Source: Acidobacteriota bacterium
GTDB taxonomy: Bacteria; Acidobacteriota; Thermoanaerobaculia; Multivoradales; Multivoraceae
Direction of reading: 5' to 3'
Assembly (NCBI GenBank): GCA_026707545.1
Contig: JAPOWR010000001.1
Span: forward strand, 1,703,778 to 1,767,777
Length of the DNA stretch: 64,000 bases
Shown here: positions 7,970-15,843 of the stretch, one piece after another
Numbering within the stretch: position 1 is the first letter of the stretch
Layout: each line of letters begins with the position of its first letter
Made by a program: the position numbers and the translations under genes
The notes under the pieces: generated by a model
The model's database searches: none
Told to the model about the DNA's origin: nothing
What the model saw: only the letters and a program-made list of their open reading frames with translations

Positions 7970-10360
7970 CTACAGGTTGGCGAAGAGATCGCTCTTCACG
8001 ACCTCCCGGATCATGCTGCGCAGGGGATAACCGTCATCGGCGAGCTCGCTGAGGATGTCCTCCACCGCTTCCCGGTCCGCGAACTCGACCGGGGCGCCCG
8101 TGGCGAAGGCGATCAACTGGGAGGCGATGTGGCGCGCCACCTGGTCGAGCTCGTTGCCGTAGAGCAGCTTCTTGTACTCCTCGATACCGACGAAGACCTG
8201 CCCCTGCGGGGTGACGCCGGTGACGTCCACCGGAAGCCCCTTGCGATAGCCGCCGGCGCCCTCCTCGCCCGGAATGCGGTACGCCTCGCGGAAGCCGCCG
8301 ATCGGGTCGAAGGACTCGAGCGCGAAGCCCGGCGGGTCGATGTTGCGATGGCAACTGTTGCAGACCGTGTCCGTGCGGTGCCTGTCGAGTTGCTCGCGGA
8401 TCGTCGTCGCGCCACGCGTGTCCGGCTCCAGGCCCTCGATACCCGCGGGAGGCGGCGGCGCCGGCTGACCGAGCAGATTCGCGAGCACGAAGTTGCCGCG
8501 CGGCACCGGCGAGGTCGTCGTGCCGTTGGCGGTGATCTTGTGAATGCTCGCCTGGGTCAGCAAGCCGCCACGGGGACTGTCGTCGGGGATGGCCACCTTG
8601 CGCATCTGCTGGCCGGTGACGCCTTCGAAACCGTAATGCTCGGCGAGGCGGCGGTTGAGGAAGGTGAAGTCGGAGTCGATCAGGTTGCCGACGCTCAGGT
8701 CTTCCGCGAGGAGTTCGGCCAGGAAGAGCTGCGTCTCGCGGGTCATCGCCTGTCCCAGCCGGCTGTCGTACTCGGGATAAAGCGCCTTGTCGGGCGTCGT
8801 CGCGTTCATCTCGTAGAGCCGGAACGCCTGGCCGGCGAAGTCGTCGATGAAGCGTTCGCTCTTCGGATCGTCGAGCATCCGGTCGACCTGGCTTGCCAGC
8901 ACATCGTCATCCGACAGCCTGCCGGCGGCCGCCAGATCGAAGAGCTCCCGGTCCGGCATCGAACGCCAGAGCAGATAGGAGAGCCGCGTCGCGACCTGGA
9001 AGTCGTCCAGCTCTCCGTGGCTCCCGACGTGGTAGACGAATGCCGGAGCGATCAGCATGGCGCGCAGCGGCTCGCGGACCGCCTCGATGAACGGCAGTCC
9101 GTCTTCGAGGGCGGGCTTCGCCAGCGCCACATAGGTTTCGAGCTCGCCCTCCGTGAGCGGTCGCCGGAACGCGCGCGGCCCGAAGCCCGCCACGACATCG
9201 ACGACGTGATCCCAGGGATCCTCTGTGAGCACGGGTTCGCCCGCGTCGTCGAACTCGATCCCGGGGAGCAGTTCCCGCGCACTGCGCGGTGGCCAGTCGT
9301 CGAAGAGCGGTCCCTCGATCGTCATCGTCCGGAAGGCGATGCCCTCCCACGGGTAGTCCCGGACGTTTCGCTCCGGCGCGAAGTACGACACCTTGTCGTC
9401 CGGCGGCCGGTAGGCATCGGCCAGCGAAGGAGCGACCAGGTCGCGCGGCCGAAGGTAGGGAGTGACTTCGACGACCCGGCCTTCGGGTTCCACCAGGTCG
9501 AACGAGCCGATCAGGCTGTTCAGCGCGGCGGTCGCCACTCCCTGCTGGTTGCCGTGGAAGAGGGTCAACGTGATCGGCGATGTCGCCTGGTAGGGGTACG
9601 CGTCGATCGTCACCCGGTAGCGGCCCGGCATGTCGACGAGGAAGCCCTCGGTCATGCTGTGGAAGGTGTAGGTCGAGCCTCCCTCGAAGAACATGACCGC
9701 CGCGTCGTCGACGATCTTGACGATGCCGGCGCCCAGGTACTCGCCGACCGAGTTCCGTTTCAGGTAGGGCGACTTCCGGTAGTCGATCTCGACCGTTCGC
9801 GTCTCGGGCCGCGGGCCGGCCCTGAGCGCCTCGTCGAGGGCGCCGGCCGCGGCCGTCAGATAGCTGCGCACGTGGAGCGGCGAGATGCCCTGGTTCTCGG
9901 CCACGACATCGAAACCGCCGGTATCGGTCTCCTCCGGCAGGTCGTTGGCCAGGCTCGCGGCAACGTCGGGATCGATCCCGAGCAGGTCCTGCATCGTGTA
10001 CTCGTACTCCAGCCTGGTGAGACGGCGGAGCGGCGTCCGCTGCCCGGCGCGCTCGGCCCGGTTCGCTTCGAGCAGGGCACCTTTCAGGGCGTCAAGCGCG
10101 GAGTCGACGAGGCGCTGAGCCGGCCTTCGAGCACCGGCGGGCGGCATCTCGCCGCCGCTGACCCGATCGAAGATGCGCTCCCACAGTCGAAACGTCTCCC
10201 GGTCCGCCAAGTCGTGACCGAGGAGGGTCAGGTCGAGCGGCGTCATCTCCGTCCCGACGTGGCACGTCAGGCACGACGCCTCGAACAGCGGCTCGACATC
10301 CGCCTCGAATGACGCGGCGCCTACGCCGCCCGGAACGAAGCCCGAGATCAGCAGCGCCAC
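7970..10360 (-). CDS. DUF1592-type secreted multidomain protein with CxxCH motifs
   Basis: The protein is 796 residues from a GTG start at 10360, with a hydrophobic N-terminus. CLTCH near residue 30 is a c-type haem site. The rest follows the DUF1587-DUF1595-DUF1592-DUF1588-DUF1585 order: RLTRLEYEYTMQDLLGIDPD, then RLSYLLWRSMPD, then GGLLTQASI with RGNFVLANLLGQPAPPPP, then CNSCHRNIDPPGFALESFDPIG. The second CxxCH may bind another haem. Function is unknown; the family is a likely periplasmic partner of the adjacent DUF1552 protein. The frame stays open upstream to 10517 but no standard start precedes GTG 10360. The signal peptide therefore looks short and lacks basic residues, so the true start may be a rare codon slightly upstream. 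Confidence 0.85.
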   Translation of the reverse strand: MALLISGFVPGGVGAASFEADVEPLFEASCLTCHVGTEMTPLDLTLLGHDLADRETFRLWERIFDRVSGGEMPPAGARRPAQRLVDSALDALKGALLEANRAERAGQRTPLRRLTRLEYEYTMQDLLGIDPDVAASLANDLPEETDTGGFDVVAENQGISPLHVRSYLTAAAGALDEALRAGPRPETRTVEIDYRKSPYLKRNSVGEYLGAGIVKIVDDAAVMFFEGGSTYTFHSMTEGFLVDMPGRYRVTIDAYPYQATSPITLTLFHGNQQGVATAALNSLIGSFDLVEPEGRVVEVTPYLRPRDLVAPSLADAYRPPDDKVSYFAPERNVRDYPWEGIAFRTMTIEGPLFDDWPPRSARELLPGIEFDDAGEPVLTEDPWDHVVDVVAGFGPRAFRRPLTEGELETYVALAKPALEDGLPFIEAVREPLRAMLIAPAFVYHVGSHGELDDFQVATRLSYLLWRSMPDRELFDLAAAGRLSDDDVLASQVDRMLDDPKSERFIDDFAGQAFRLYEMNATTPDKALYPEYDSRLGQAMTRETQLFLAELLAEDLSVGNLIDSDFTFLNRRLAEHYGFEGVTGQQMRKVAIPDDSPRGGLLTQASIHKITANGTTTSPVPRGNFVLANLLGQPAPPPPAGIEGLEPDTRGATTIREQLDRHRTDTVCNSCHRNIDPPGFALESFDPIGGFREAYRIPGEEGAGGYRKGLPVDVTGVTPQGQVFVGIEEYKKLLYGNELDQVARHIASQLIAFATGAPVEFADREAVEDILSELADDGYPLRSMIREVVKSDLFANL

Positions 10361-10520
10361 CGACGCAATCAGCGCTGGTCTTCCCTGGTGCGTAGCCTGT
10401 CTCCCTGTTGGGTGCTGCGATCTTACAACGCCGTTGCAACAAGACGCCGAGCGCCCTGCTCCAGGCCAGCACGTAAGCTCGCTGGCCTCAGCAGCCAGGG
10501 TGGCAAAGGAGGTGTGTCAA
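10361..10520. promoter_or_regulatory. Divergent promoter region
   Basis: These 160 bases separate the leftward DUF1592 gene from the rightward hydrolase gene and must hold promoters for both directions. I could not assign clear -35/-10 boxes. The right side ends with a strong AAAGGAGG ribosome binding site. Confidence 0.45.
10505..10512 (+). promoter_or_regulatory. Ribosome binding site deciding the hydrolase start
   Basis: AAAGGAGG lies 8 bases before GTG 10521. This makes GTG 10521 the start in preference to the in-frame TTG at 10434, which has no such site. Confidence 0.75.
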
Positions 10521-11495
10521 GTGCCAACAAGCAGCAGCGCGACGGTCAGCCTGATGGACGGACCGGTGGTTCTCGGGAACGGCATCGCCGGCGAGACGCT
10601 CCCCATCCCCACCGCCGATCCCACGGGTTTCCACCAGGCGATCTCCGAGCCGGACGCCATGCCGGCGACGGAGATCCTCGGCAGTCTGTTCCTGCCGCCC
10701 GGAACGGGGCCGTGGCCTGTCGTGATCGTCGTCCCGGGAAGCCTGGGGGTCGCGCCGTCGCACGTCGCCAAGGCGGACCTGCTGACGGAAGCGGGTAGCG
10801 CCTGCTGTGTGATCGACCCCTTCGGCACGCGCGGCGTGACGTCCACCGTCGCCAACCAGGCGCAGTACTCGTTCGCCGCCAGCGCGTGGGACGTGCTCGC
10901 GGCCGCCGCGGTGCTGGCCCGGCGAGACGACATCGACGCCGCGCGGATCGGCGCCCAGGGTCATAGCCGCGGCGGATCGGCGGTGCTGTCCGCGGCCTGC
11001 CTGGCGCCCCTGGTCGACCCGGAACGGACTTCCGTACTCGCCGCCGTCTACGCCGCCTACCCGTGGTCGGGCTTCCAGTTCCTGAGACCGGACGTCGGCC
11101 GTACCGTCGTGCGCTCCGTCATCGGCGATCTGGACGAGTGGTGCCTGCCGCTCCAGGTCCAGGCCCACATGCACGCGATGACCCTCTGCGGATGCGACGC
11201 CAGCTTCCGGCTCTTCCCCGACACGCACCACAGCTTCGACCGCGACACGCCGGTCGAACTGGTTCCCGACGCATCCGTAAGTCCGGGGGCTCCGACGATC
11301 TATGTCCGCGAAGACGGCGCCCTCGTGCATCCGGTGACCGGCAAGGCCGACCCGGGCTTCACCGAACGCGACGCGATGATCTACCAGGTGAAGTCGCCCT
11401 ACGGCCGCAGGGGTGCCCGAATCGGCACCGCCGGCGACCAGGCGCGGGCGTTCCACGAGGACATGATGACGTTCTGGACCGCCACGCTCCGCTAG
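10521..11495 (+). CDS. Alpha/beta hydrolase (dienelactone hydrolase-like)
   Basis: This is a 324-residue protein from GTG 10521, chosen on its AAAGGAGG site. It has the alpha/beta hydrolase layout: GPWPVVIVVPGSLG near the oxyanion strand, a GHSRGG nucleophile elbow supplying the Ser, and a late DTHHSFD supplying the His. Members cleave esters, lactones or peptides; the substrate is unknown here. No signal peptide is seen, so it is probably cytoplasmic. It lies 43 bp upstream of the RND transporter and may be the first gene of the tailoring cluster. Confidence 0.8.
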   Translation: MPTSSSATVSLMDGPVVLGNGIAGETLPIPTADPTGFHQAISEPDAMPATEILGSLFLPPGTGPWPVVIVVPGSLGVAPSHVAKADLLTEAGSACCVIDPFGTRGVTSTVANQAQYSFAASAWDVLAAAAVLARRDDIDAARIGAQGHSRGGSAVLSAACLAPLVDPERTSVLAAVYAAYPWSGFQFLRPDVGRTVVRSVIGDLDEWCLPLQVQAHMHAMTLCGCDASFRLFPDTHHSFDRDTPVELVPDASVSPGAPTIYVREDGALVHPVTGKADPGFTERDAMIYQVKSPYGRRGARIGTAGDQARAFHEDMMTFWTATLR

Positions 11496-11538
11496 CGGCG
11501 GCCGAGCCGCCGTCGTCGCGGTAAACTAGCCCAACACA

Positions 11539-14500
11539 GTGACTTCCAACGACGGCAGCCACGGCGAACGGCCCGGTCCCCTCGCCTACATGGCGAGCAA
11601 TGGCATCGCGGCCAATCTCCTGATGATGGGCATCGTTGCGGCCGGACTCGTGGCCCTGACCGGTCTCGAGCGGGAAGCCTGGCCTATCACGCCCTTCTAC
11701 CACGTCGAAATCTCGATGGCCTATCCCGGCGCGACGCCGGAGGAGATCGAGGAGTCGATCGTCGTCAAGATCGAGGACCAGGTCAGCGGGCTCGATGACG
11801 TGAAGGCGGTCAAGTCCCTGGCGGCTCCGGGCATCGCCTCCGTGCGGGTCCAGATGGACTCCGGTACGGACATGAATCGGGCCCTGGACGATATGGAGTC
11901 CGCCGTCAATCGCATCCATTCCTTCCCGGCCGGCGCCGAACGACCCACTTTCCGGGAGATGGACAACCGCTTCAGCATGATTCGGCTCATCGTCCACGGC
12001 GACATCTCCGAGCGCTCGCTGAAGGAACTGGCGCATCGGGTAGAGGACGACCTGACGACCCTGCCCTCCGTCTCCCAGGTCGAGGTCAGCGGGGTCCGGG
12101 ACTACGAGATCTCCATCGAGGTGCCGCTTCACCGGCTGAGTGCGCTGGGACTGACGCTGACCGACGTTGCCGGCGCGATCCGCCGCAGTTCGCTCGACCT
12201 GTCGGCCGGCAGCATCAATACCCGGGAATCCCAGGTTCGAGTGCGGACCCTCGGGCAGAACTACAACCAGCAGGACTTCGAGGAGATCGTCCTTCTCAGC
12301 GGCCGCGACGGCACGCTCGTGCGCCTCGGCGACATCGCCGAGGTCCGCGACGGGTTCGAAGAGGCAGACCTGATTGTCCGCTACCAGAACCGGCCCGCCG
12401 CCTTCGTGGAGGTTTATCGGGCTGGTGGCGAGCAGGTGATGGATGTGGCCACGACGGTCCGCGAGCACCTGGCGAACGAGGTGATCCCGGCTTTGCCGGA
12501 AGGTGTGGGAATCACCATCTGGAACGACGAATCCCAAGCCTACGAGGAACGCGCCGATCTTCTTCTGAAGAATGGAATTCTGGGTCTGTTGCTGGTGATG
12601 GTCGCACTTAGCCTGTTTCTCCAGGTTCGGCTTGCCCTATGGGTTGCCGTGGGCCTCGTCGTTTCGGGTGTCGGCGCCCTCGCCGTCATGATGGCGCTCG
12701 ACGTGGCGATCAATACGATCAGCCTCTTCTCCTTCGTCCTCGCCATCGGGATCGTCGTAGACGACGCCATCGTGGTGGCCGAGCACATTCAGTCCGAACG
12801 CAATCGGGGAACCCCCGGGCTGGCGGCCGCCATACGCGGGGTCCGGCGGATCAAGGCGCCGTTGACGTTCGCGGTCCTGACTTCGGCGGTGGCCTTCGTT
12901 CCGTTGCTGTTCATCCCGGGGGGCATCGGTGACGTATGGCAGGCCCTGCCGATCATCATCATCGCCATGCTGCTGATTTCGCTGGTGGAATCGCTGTTCG
13001 TCCTGCCTAACCACCTGTCCCACCTGCCTGGTCCGGAGTGGGTGCCGGGCAATGCCTTCGACCGCTTCTTCTCGGGACTCCAGAGTCGCGTCGACGTCCA
13101 GTTGCAGCGGTTCGTGCAGGGGCCCCTGGACCGGGCCCTGCGGTTTGCCACGAACCGGCCCGGGGTGACGATGTCGGGGGCCGTTGGAATGCTCGTGCTG
13201 AGCATCTCCCTGGTGCCCGCGGGGATCGTCCCCACCACGCTGGCCGACGACGTGGAGGGTGATTTCGCGACGGTCGGGCTGGAGATGCCCGATGGGACCA
13301 CCGCTCCGAGAACGTACGAAGTGGCGCGGGAGCTGGAGGCCGCGGGCCGCCGGGCCATCGAACGACTTTCGAGCAGCCGGCCTGGGGACGCGCCACCGCT
13401 GCTGACTGGCGTCACGGTGACCGTCGGAATGGGATCGAGAGTCGAGGGCGGACTGAACCCGCAGCCCACCGTCAATCCACAGGCCAACATCGCCACCATC
13501 GAGTTCAAACTCCTCGGCGCGCAGCAGAGACGGATCTCCACCGGAGACGTCGTGCAGGCGTGGCGGGAAGAGGTGGGTGTGCTGCCCCACGTGCGCGGCC
13601 TCACCTTCAGCGGCGAGATCTTCACCCTGGGGAACCCGGTCGAGGCCGTACTGTCCCATCCGGACCCGGAGCGCCTCGCCCGGATCGCCGACTCGGTGGT
13701 CGACGGACTCCGCGGCGTGGGAGGTGTCTACGACATACGGTCGGATCACGCCCCGGGCATCCCGGAAGTTCGGCTGGAGTTACGGCCCGAAGGGCGGACC
13801 CTCGGTCTCACCGTGCAGGAGTTGGCCGGACAGGCGAGAGCCGCGTTCTTCGGCGCGGAGGCCGTCCGGGTGCAGCGCGGTCGGGAAGAGGTACAAGTTC
13901 TTGTCCGGCTGCCCACGGAACAGCGAAGTTCGCTGACCGATATCGAGGGCTACCTGCTCCGGACGCCGGGCGGGGACGAGGTGCCGATCATGAGTGTGGC
14001 CTCGCTGGGCATGGGCGTCTCGCCGTCGGCCCTCCGGCGCCGGGACGGCCAGCGCGTCGTCACCGTCACCGCCGACGTGGACGCCTCGGTGATCTCCGGC
14101 AACGAAGCCAACGAGATCCTGGCCAACTCGATCCTCGCGGACCTGACCGCGGCGCATCCGGACCTGACCTACACGTTCGGAGGCGAACAGCAGCAACAAC
14201 TGGAGTCGATCGACGCGCTGTACCGGGGGTTCGCGGTCGCCCTGATCATGATCTTCGCGCTCCTCGCCATTCCCCTCCGTTCATACACCAGGCCGTTCAT
14301 CATCATGGCCGTGATCCCCTTCGGGTTCATCGGCGTGATCCTGGGCCACTGGATCCTGGGAGTAGCCCTGAGCGCCGTGTCTTTCATGGGGATCTTCGGT
14401 CTAAGCGGGGTCGTCGTGAATGATTCCCTGGTCATGATCGACTTCATCGATCAGAAACTCCGGGAAGGCAACCCGCTGAGAACCGCGATAATCGAAGGCG

Positions 14501-14766
14501 CCAAGGGGCGCTTTCGTCCGATCATGCTCACTTCCCTGACCACGTTCCTGGGCTTCACGCCGCTGATCCTGGAGCGCGCCATTCAGGCCCAGTTCCTGAT
14601 TCCGTTTGCCGCGTCCCTCGGTTGCGGCATTCTCTTTCTCACGGCCATCCTCATGATGGTCGTTCCGGCGCTATGTACGTTGCATCCGCGCTTCGCGCCG
14701 ACGCGGCATCCTTCACTTGCGGGCGCCGGACAGGGCGGCCGGCTGCGGCAACGCGATAGCCGATGA
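11539..14766 (+). CDS. RND-family efflux transporter permease (AcrB/HAE-like)
   Basis: The protein has 1075 residues, the usual length for an RND permease. TM1 follows MASNGIAANLL. Two large periplasmic loops flank TM clusters. The TM4 motif GIVVDDAIVVAEHI carries the paired Asp residues used for proton relay, and the symmetric second half has GLSGVVVNDSLVMIDFI. It exports substrates from the periplasm or inner membrane using the proton gradient. No membrane fusion protein or outer membrane channel gene lies beside it. The next gene, a sterol methyltransferase homologue, starts 10 bp downstream, so the two are surely co-transcribed, which suggests export or trafficking of the cluster product. 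The start may be GTG 11539 or ATG 11590. Confidence 0.92.
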   Translation: MTSNDGSHGERPGPLAYMASNGIAANLLMMGIVAAGLVALTGLEREAWPITPFYHVEISMAYPGATPEEIEESIVVKIEDQVSGLDDVKAVKSLAAPGIASVRVQMDSGTDMNRALDDMESAVNRIHSFPAGAERPTFREMDNRFSMIRLIVHGDISERSLKELAHRVEDDLTTLPSVSQVEVSGVRDYEISIEVPLHRLSALGLTLTDVAGAIRRSSLDLSAGSINTRESQVRVRTLGQNYNQQDFEEIVLLSGRDGTLVRLGDIAEVRDGFEEADLIVRYQNRPAAFVEVYRAGGEQVMDVATTVREHLANEVIPALPEGVGITIWNDESQAYEERADLLLKNGILGLLLVMVALSLFLQVRLALWVAVGLVVSGVGALAVMMALDVAINTISLFSFVLAIGIVVDDAIVVAEHIQSERNRGTPGLAAAIRGVRRIKAPLTFAVLTSAVAFVPLLFIPGGIGDVWQALPIIIIAMLLISLVESLFVLPNHLSHLPGPEWVPGNAFDRFFSGLQSRVDVQLQRFVQGPLDRALRFATNRPGVTMSGAVGMLVLSISLVPAGIVPTTLADDVEGDFATVGLEMPDGTTAPRTYEVARELEAAGRRAIERLSSSRPGDAPPLLTGVTVTVGMGSRVEGGLNPQPTVNPQANIATIEFKLLGAQQRRISTGDVVQAWREEVGVLPHVRGLTFSGEIFTLGNPVEAVLSHPDPERLARIADSVVDGLRGVGGVYDIRSDHAPGIPEVRLELRPEGRTLGLTVQELAGQARAAFFGAEAVRVQRGREEVQVLVRLPTEQRSSLTDIEGYLLRTPGGDEVPIMSVASLGMGVSPSALRRRDGQRVVTVTADVDASVISGNEANEILANSILADLTAAHPDLTYTFGGEQQQQLESIDALYRGFAVALIMIFALLAIPLRSYTRPFIIMAVIPFGFIGVILGHWILGVALSAVSFMGIFGLSGVVVNDSLVMIDFIDQKLREGNPLRTAIIEGAKGRFRPIMLTSLTTFLGFTPLILERAIQAQFLIPFAASLGCGILFLTAILMMVVPALCTLHPRFAPTRHPSLAGAGQGGRLRQRDSR

Positions 14767-14776
14767 ACGCGCGCTA

Positions 14777-15817
14777 ATGCGACTGGGAAGACTGTCGAAA
14801 GCGCTGAGAGATGCGCACGCGGGATTGGGCGTCGCGCATCGGGTCCGTCGCTTCAACGGCTGGCTTGACCGCGCTGCACCGGAGACTCCGGGCGCGGGCG
14901 CCTACGACCACACGGAAACGGTAAGGGACTACTACGAGCTTTGCAATGGCTTCATGGTGTTTGGCTGGGGCGAATCCCTGCACTTTGCGCCCCTCACGCC
15001 TGACGAAAGCCTGGAGGAGTCCAAGGTCCGGCACCAGCGGGCCATGATCTCCAGGTTGGAGTTGCAACAGGGCATGAAGGTGGTCGACGTCGGTTGCGGA
15101 ATCGGCGGCCCCATGCGCCGCGTCGTCCGTGAAGCAGGCGTCAGGGTCGTGGGAATCAACATCAATGAGATCCAGCTGGCGGAAGCGAAGAGGTTGAACG
15201 CCGAGGCGGGGCTGGAGCAAATGGCCGACTTCAGGAAGTGCAGCTTCGAGGACATGAGCGCCATCGAGGCCGACAGCTTCGACGGGGGTTACGCCATAGA
15301 GTCAACGTGCCACGCGCAGAACAAGCAACGCGCTTTCGCGGAGATATTCCGCGTGCTGAAGCCGGGCGCCATGTTCTGGGGTCAGGAAATGTGCCTCACG
15401 GACCGGTTCGATCCGCGGAACGGCCGGCACCGGACCATCAAGCGGAACCTCATGCAAGGTATTGCGCTCCACGATATCGCCACGTTCGGGGAAGTGAATG
15501 ACGCTCTCGAAAGGGCGGGATTCCAGGTCATCGAGGGGAGCGATTGGGACGTCCGGGAAGGACCCTCCACGCCCTGGTATCAGCCCATGGAGAGTCGCCA
15601 CGGGACGTTGGGGAACGCGGTGCGCAGGCTTCCCTGGGGCCGCAAGGCGTTCATCGCGGGGTCGAAGTTGGCCGAGGTACTGCGGCTCCTTCCGAACGGC
15701 TCGGCGGAGGTGGTTCGGCTCCTTGATCGAACCGCGGAGGCTTACGTCGCGGGCGGCAAGACCGGCGTCTTCACGCCGCTGTACTGTTTCCTGGCCCGCA
15801 AACCCCTTCGGACCTGA
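14777..15817 (+). CDS. Sterol C-24 methyltransferase homologue (SMT/ERG6-like, SAM-dependent)
   Basis: This 346-residue protein shows all the signature regions of sterol methyltransferases. FGWGESLHF (62-70) matches the aromatic region I. DVGCGIGGP (104-112) is the SAM site with the GGP typical of ERG6. YAIESTCHA (172-180) matches the YAIEATCHAP sterol signature. FRVLKPG follows, and PWYQP (266-270) matches the late PWYxP region. ERG6-type enzymes transfer methyl from SAM to the sterol side chain C-24. ATG 14777 is preferred over the upstream TTG 14717, which would overlap the RND gene. It sits between the RND gene (10 bp) and the P450 fusion (26 bp). No squalene epoxidase or oxidosqualene cyclase is in view, so the substrate could be a host sterol or another triterpenoid. 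Confidence 0.85.
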   Translation: MRLGRLSKALRDAHAGLGVAHRVRRFNGWLDRAAPETPGAGAYDHTETVRDYYELCNGFMVFGWGESLHFAPLTPDESLEESKVRHQRAMISRLELQQGMKVVDVGCGIGGPMRRVVREAGVRVVGININEIQLAEAKRLNAEAGLEQMADFRKCSFEDMSAIEADSFDGGYAIESTCHAQNKQRAFAEIFRVLKPGAMFWGQEMCLTDRFDPRNGRHRTIKRNLMQGIALHDIATFGEVNDALERAGFQVIEGSDWDVREGPSTPWYQPMESRHGTLGNAVRRLPWGRKAFIAGSKLAEVLRLLPNGSAEVVRLLDRTAEAYVAGGKTGVFTPLYCFLARKPLRT

Positions 15818-15843
15818 GAATCAAGGCCCGGTAAGATGCACTC

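Noticed and set aside
7574..10312. A 912-codon open frame on the plus strand
   Set aside because: It is antisense to the DUF1592 gene, is very rich in Arg, Val and Asp as expected of a GC-rich shadow frame, and shows no recognisable domain.
14717..14776. TTG 14717 as start of the methyltransferase
   Set aside because: It would overlap the RND gene by 50 bases and adds residues without family match; ATG 14777 gives the expected start.
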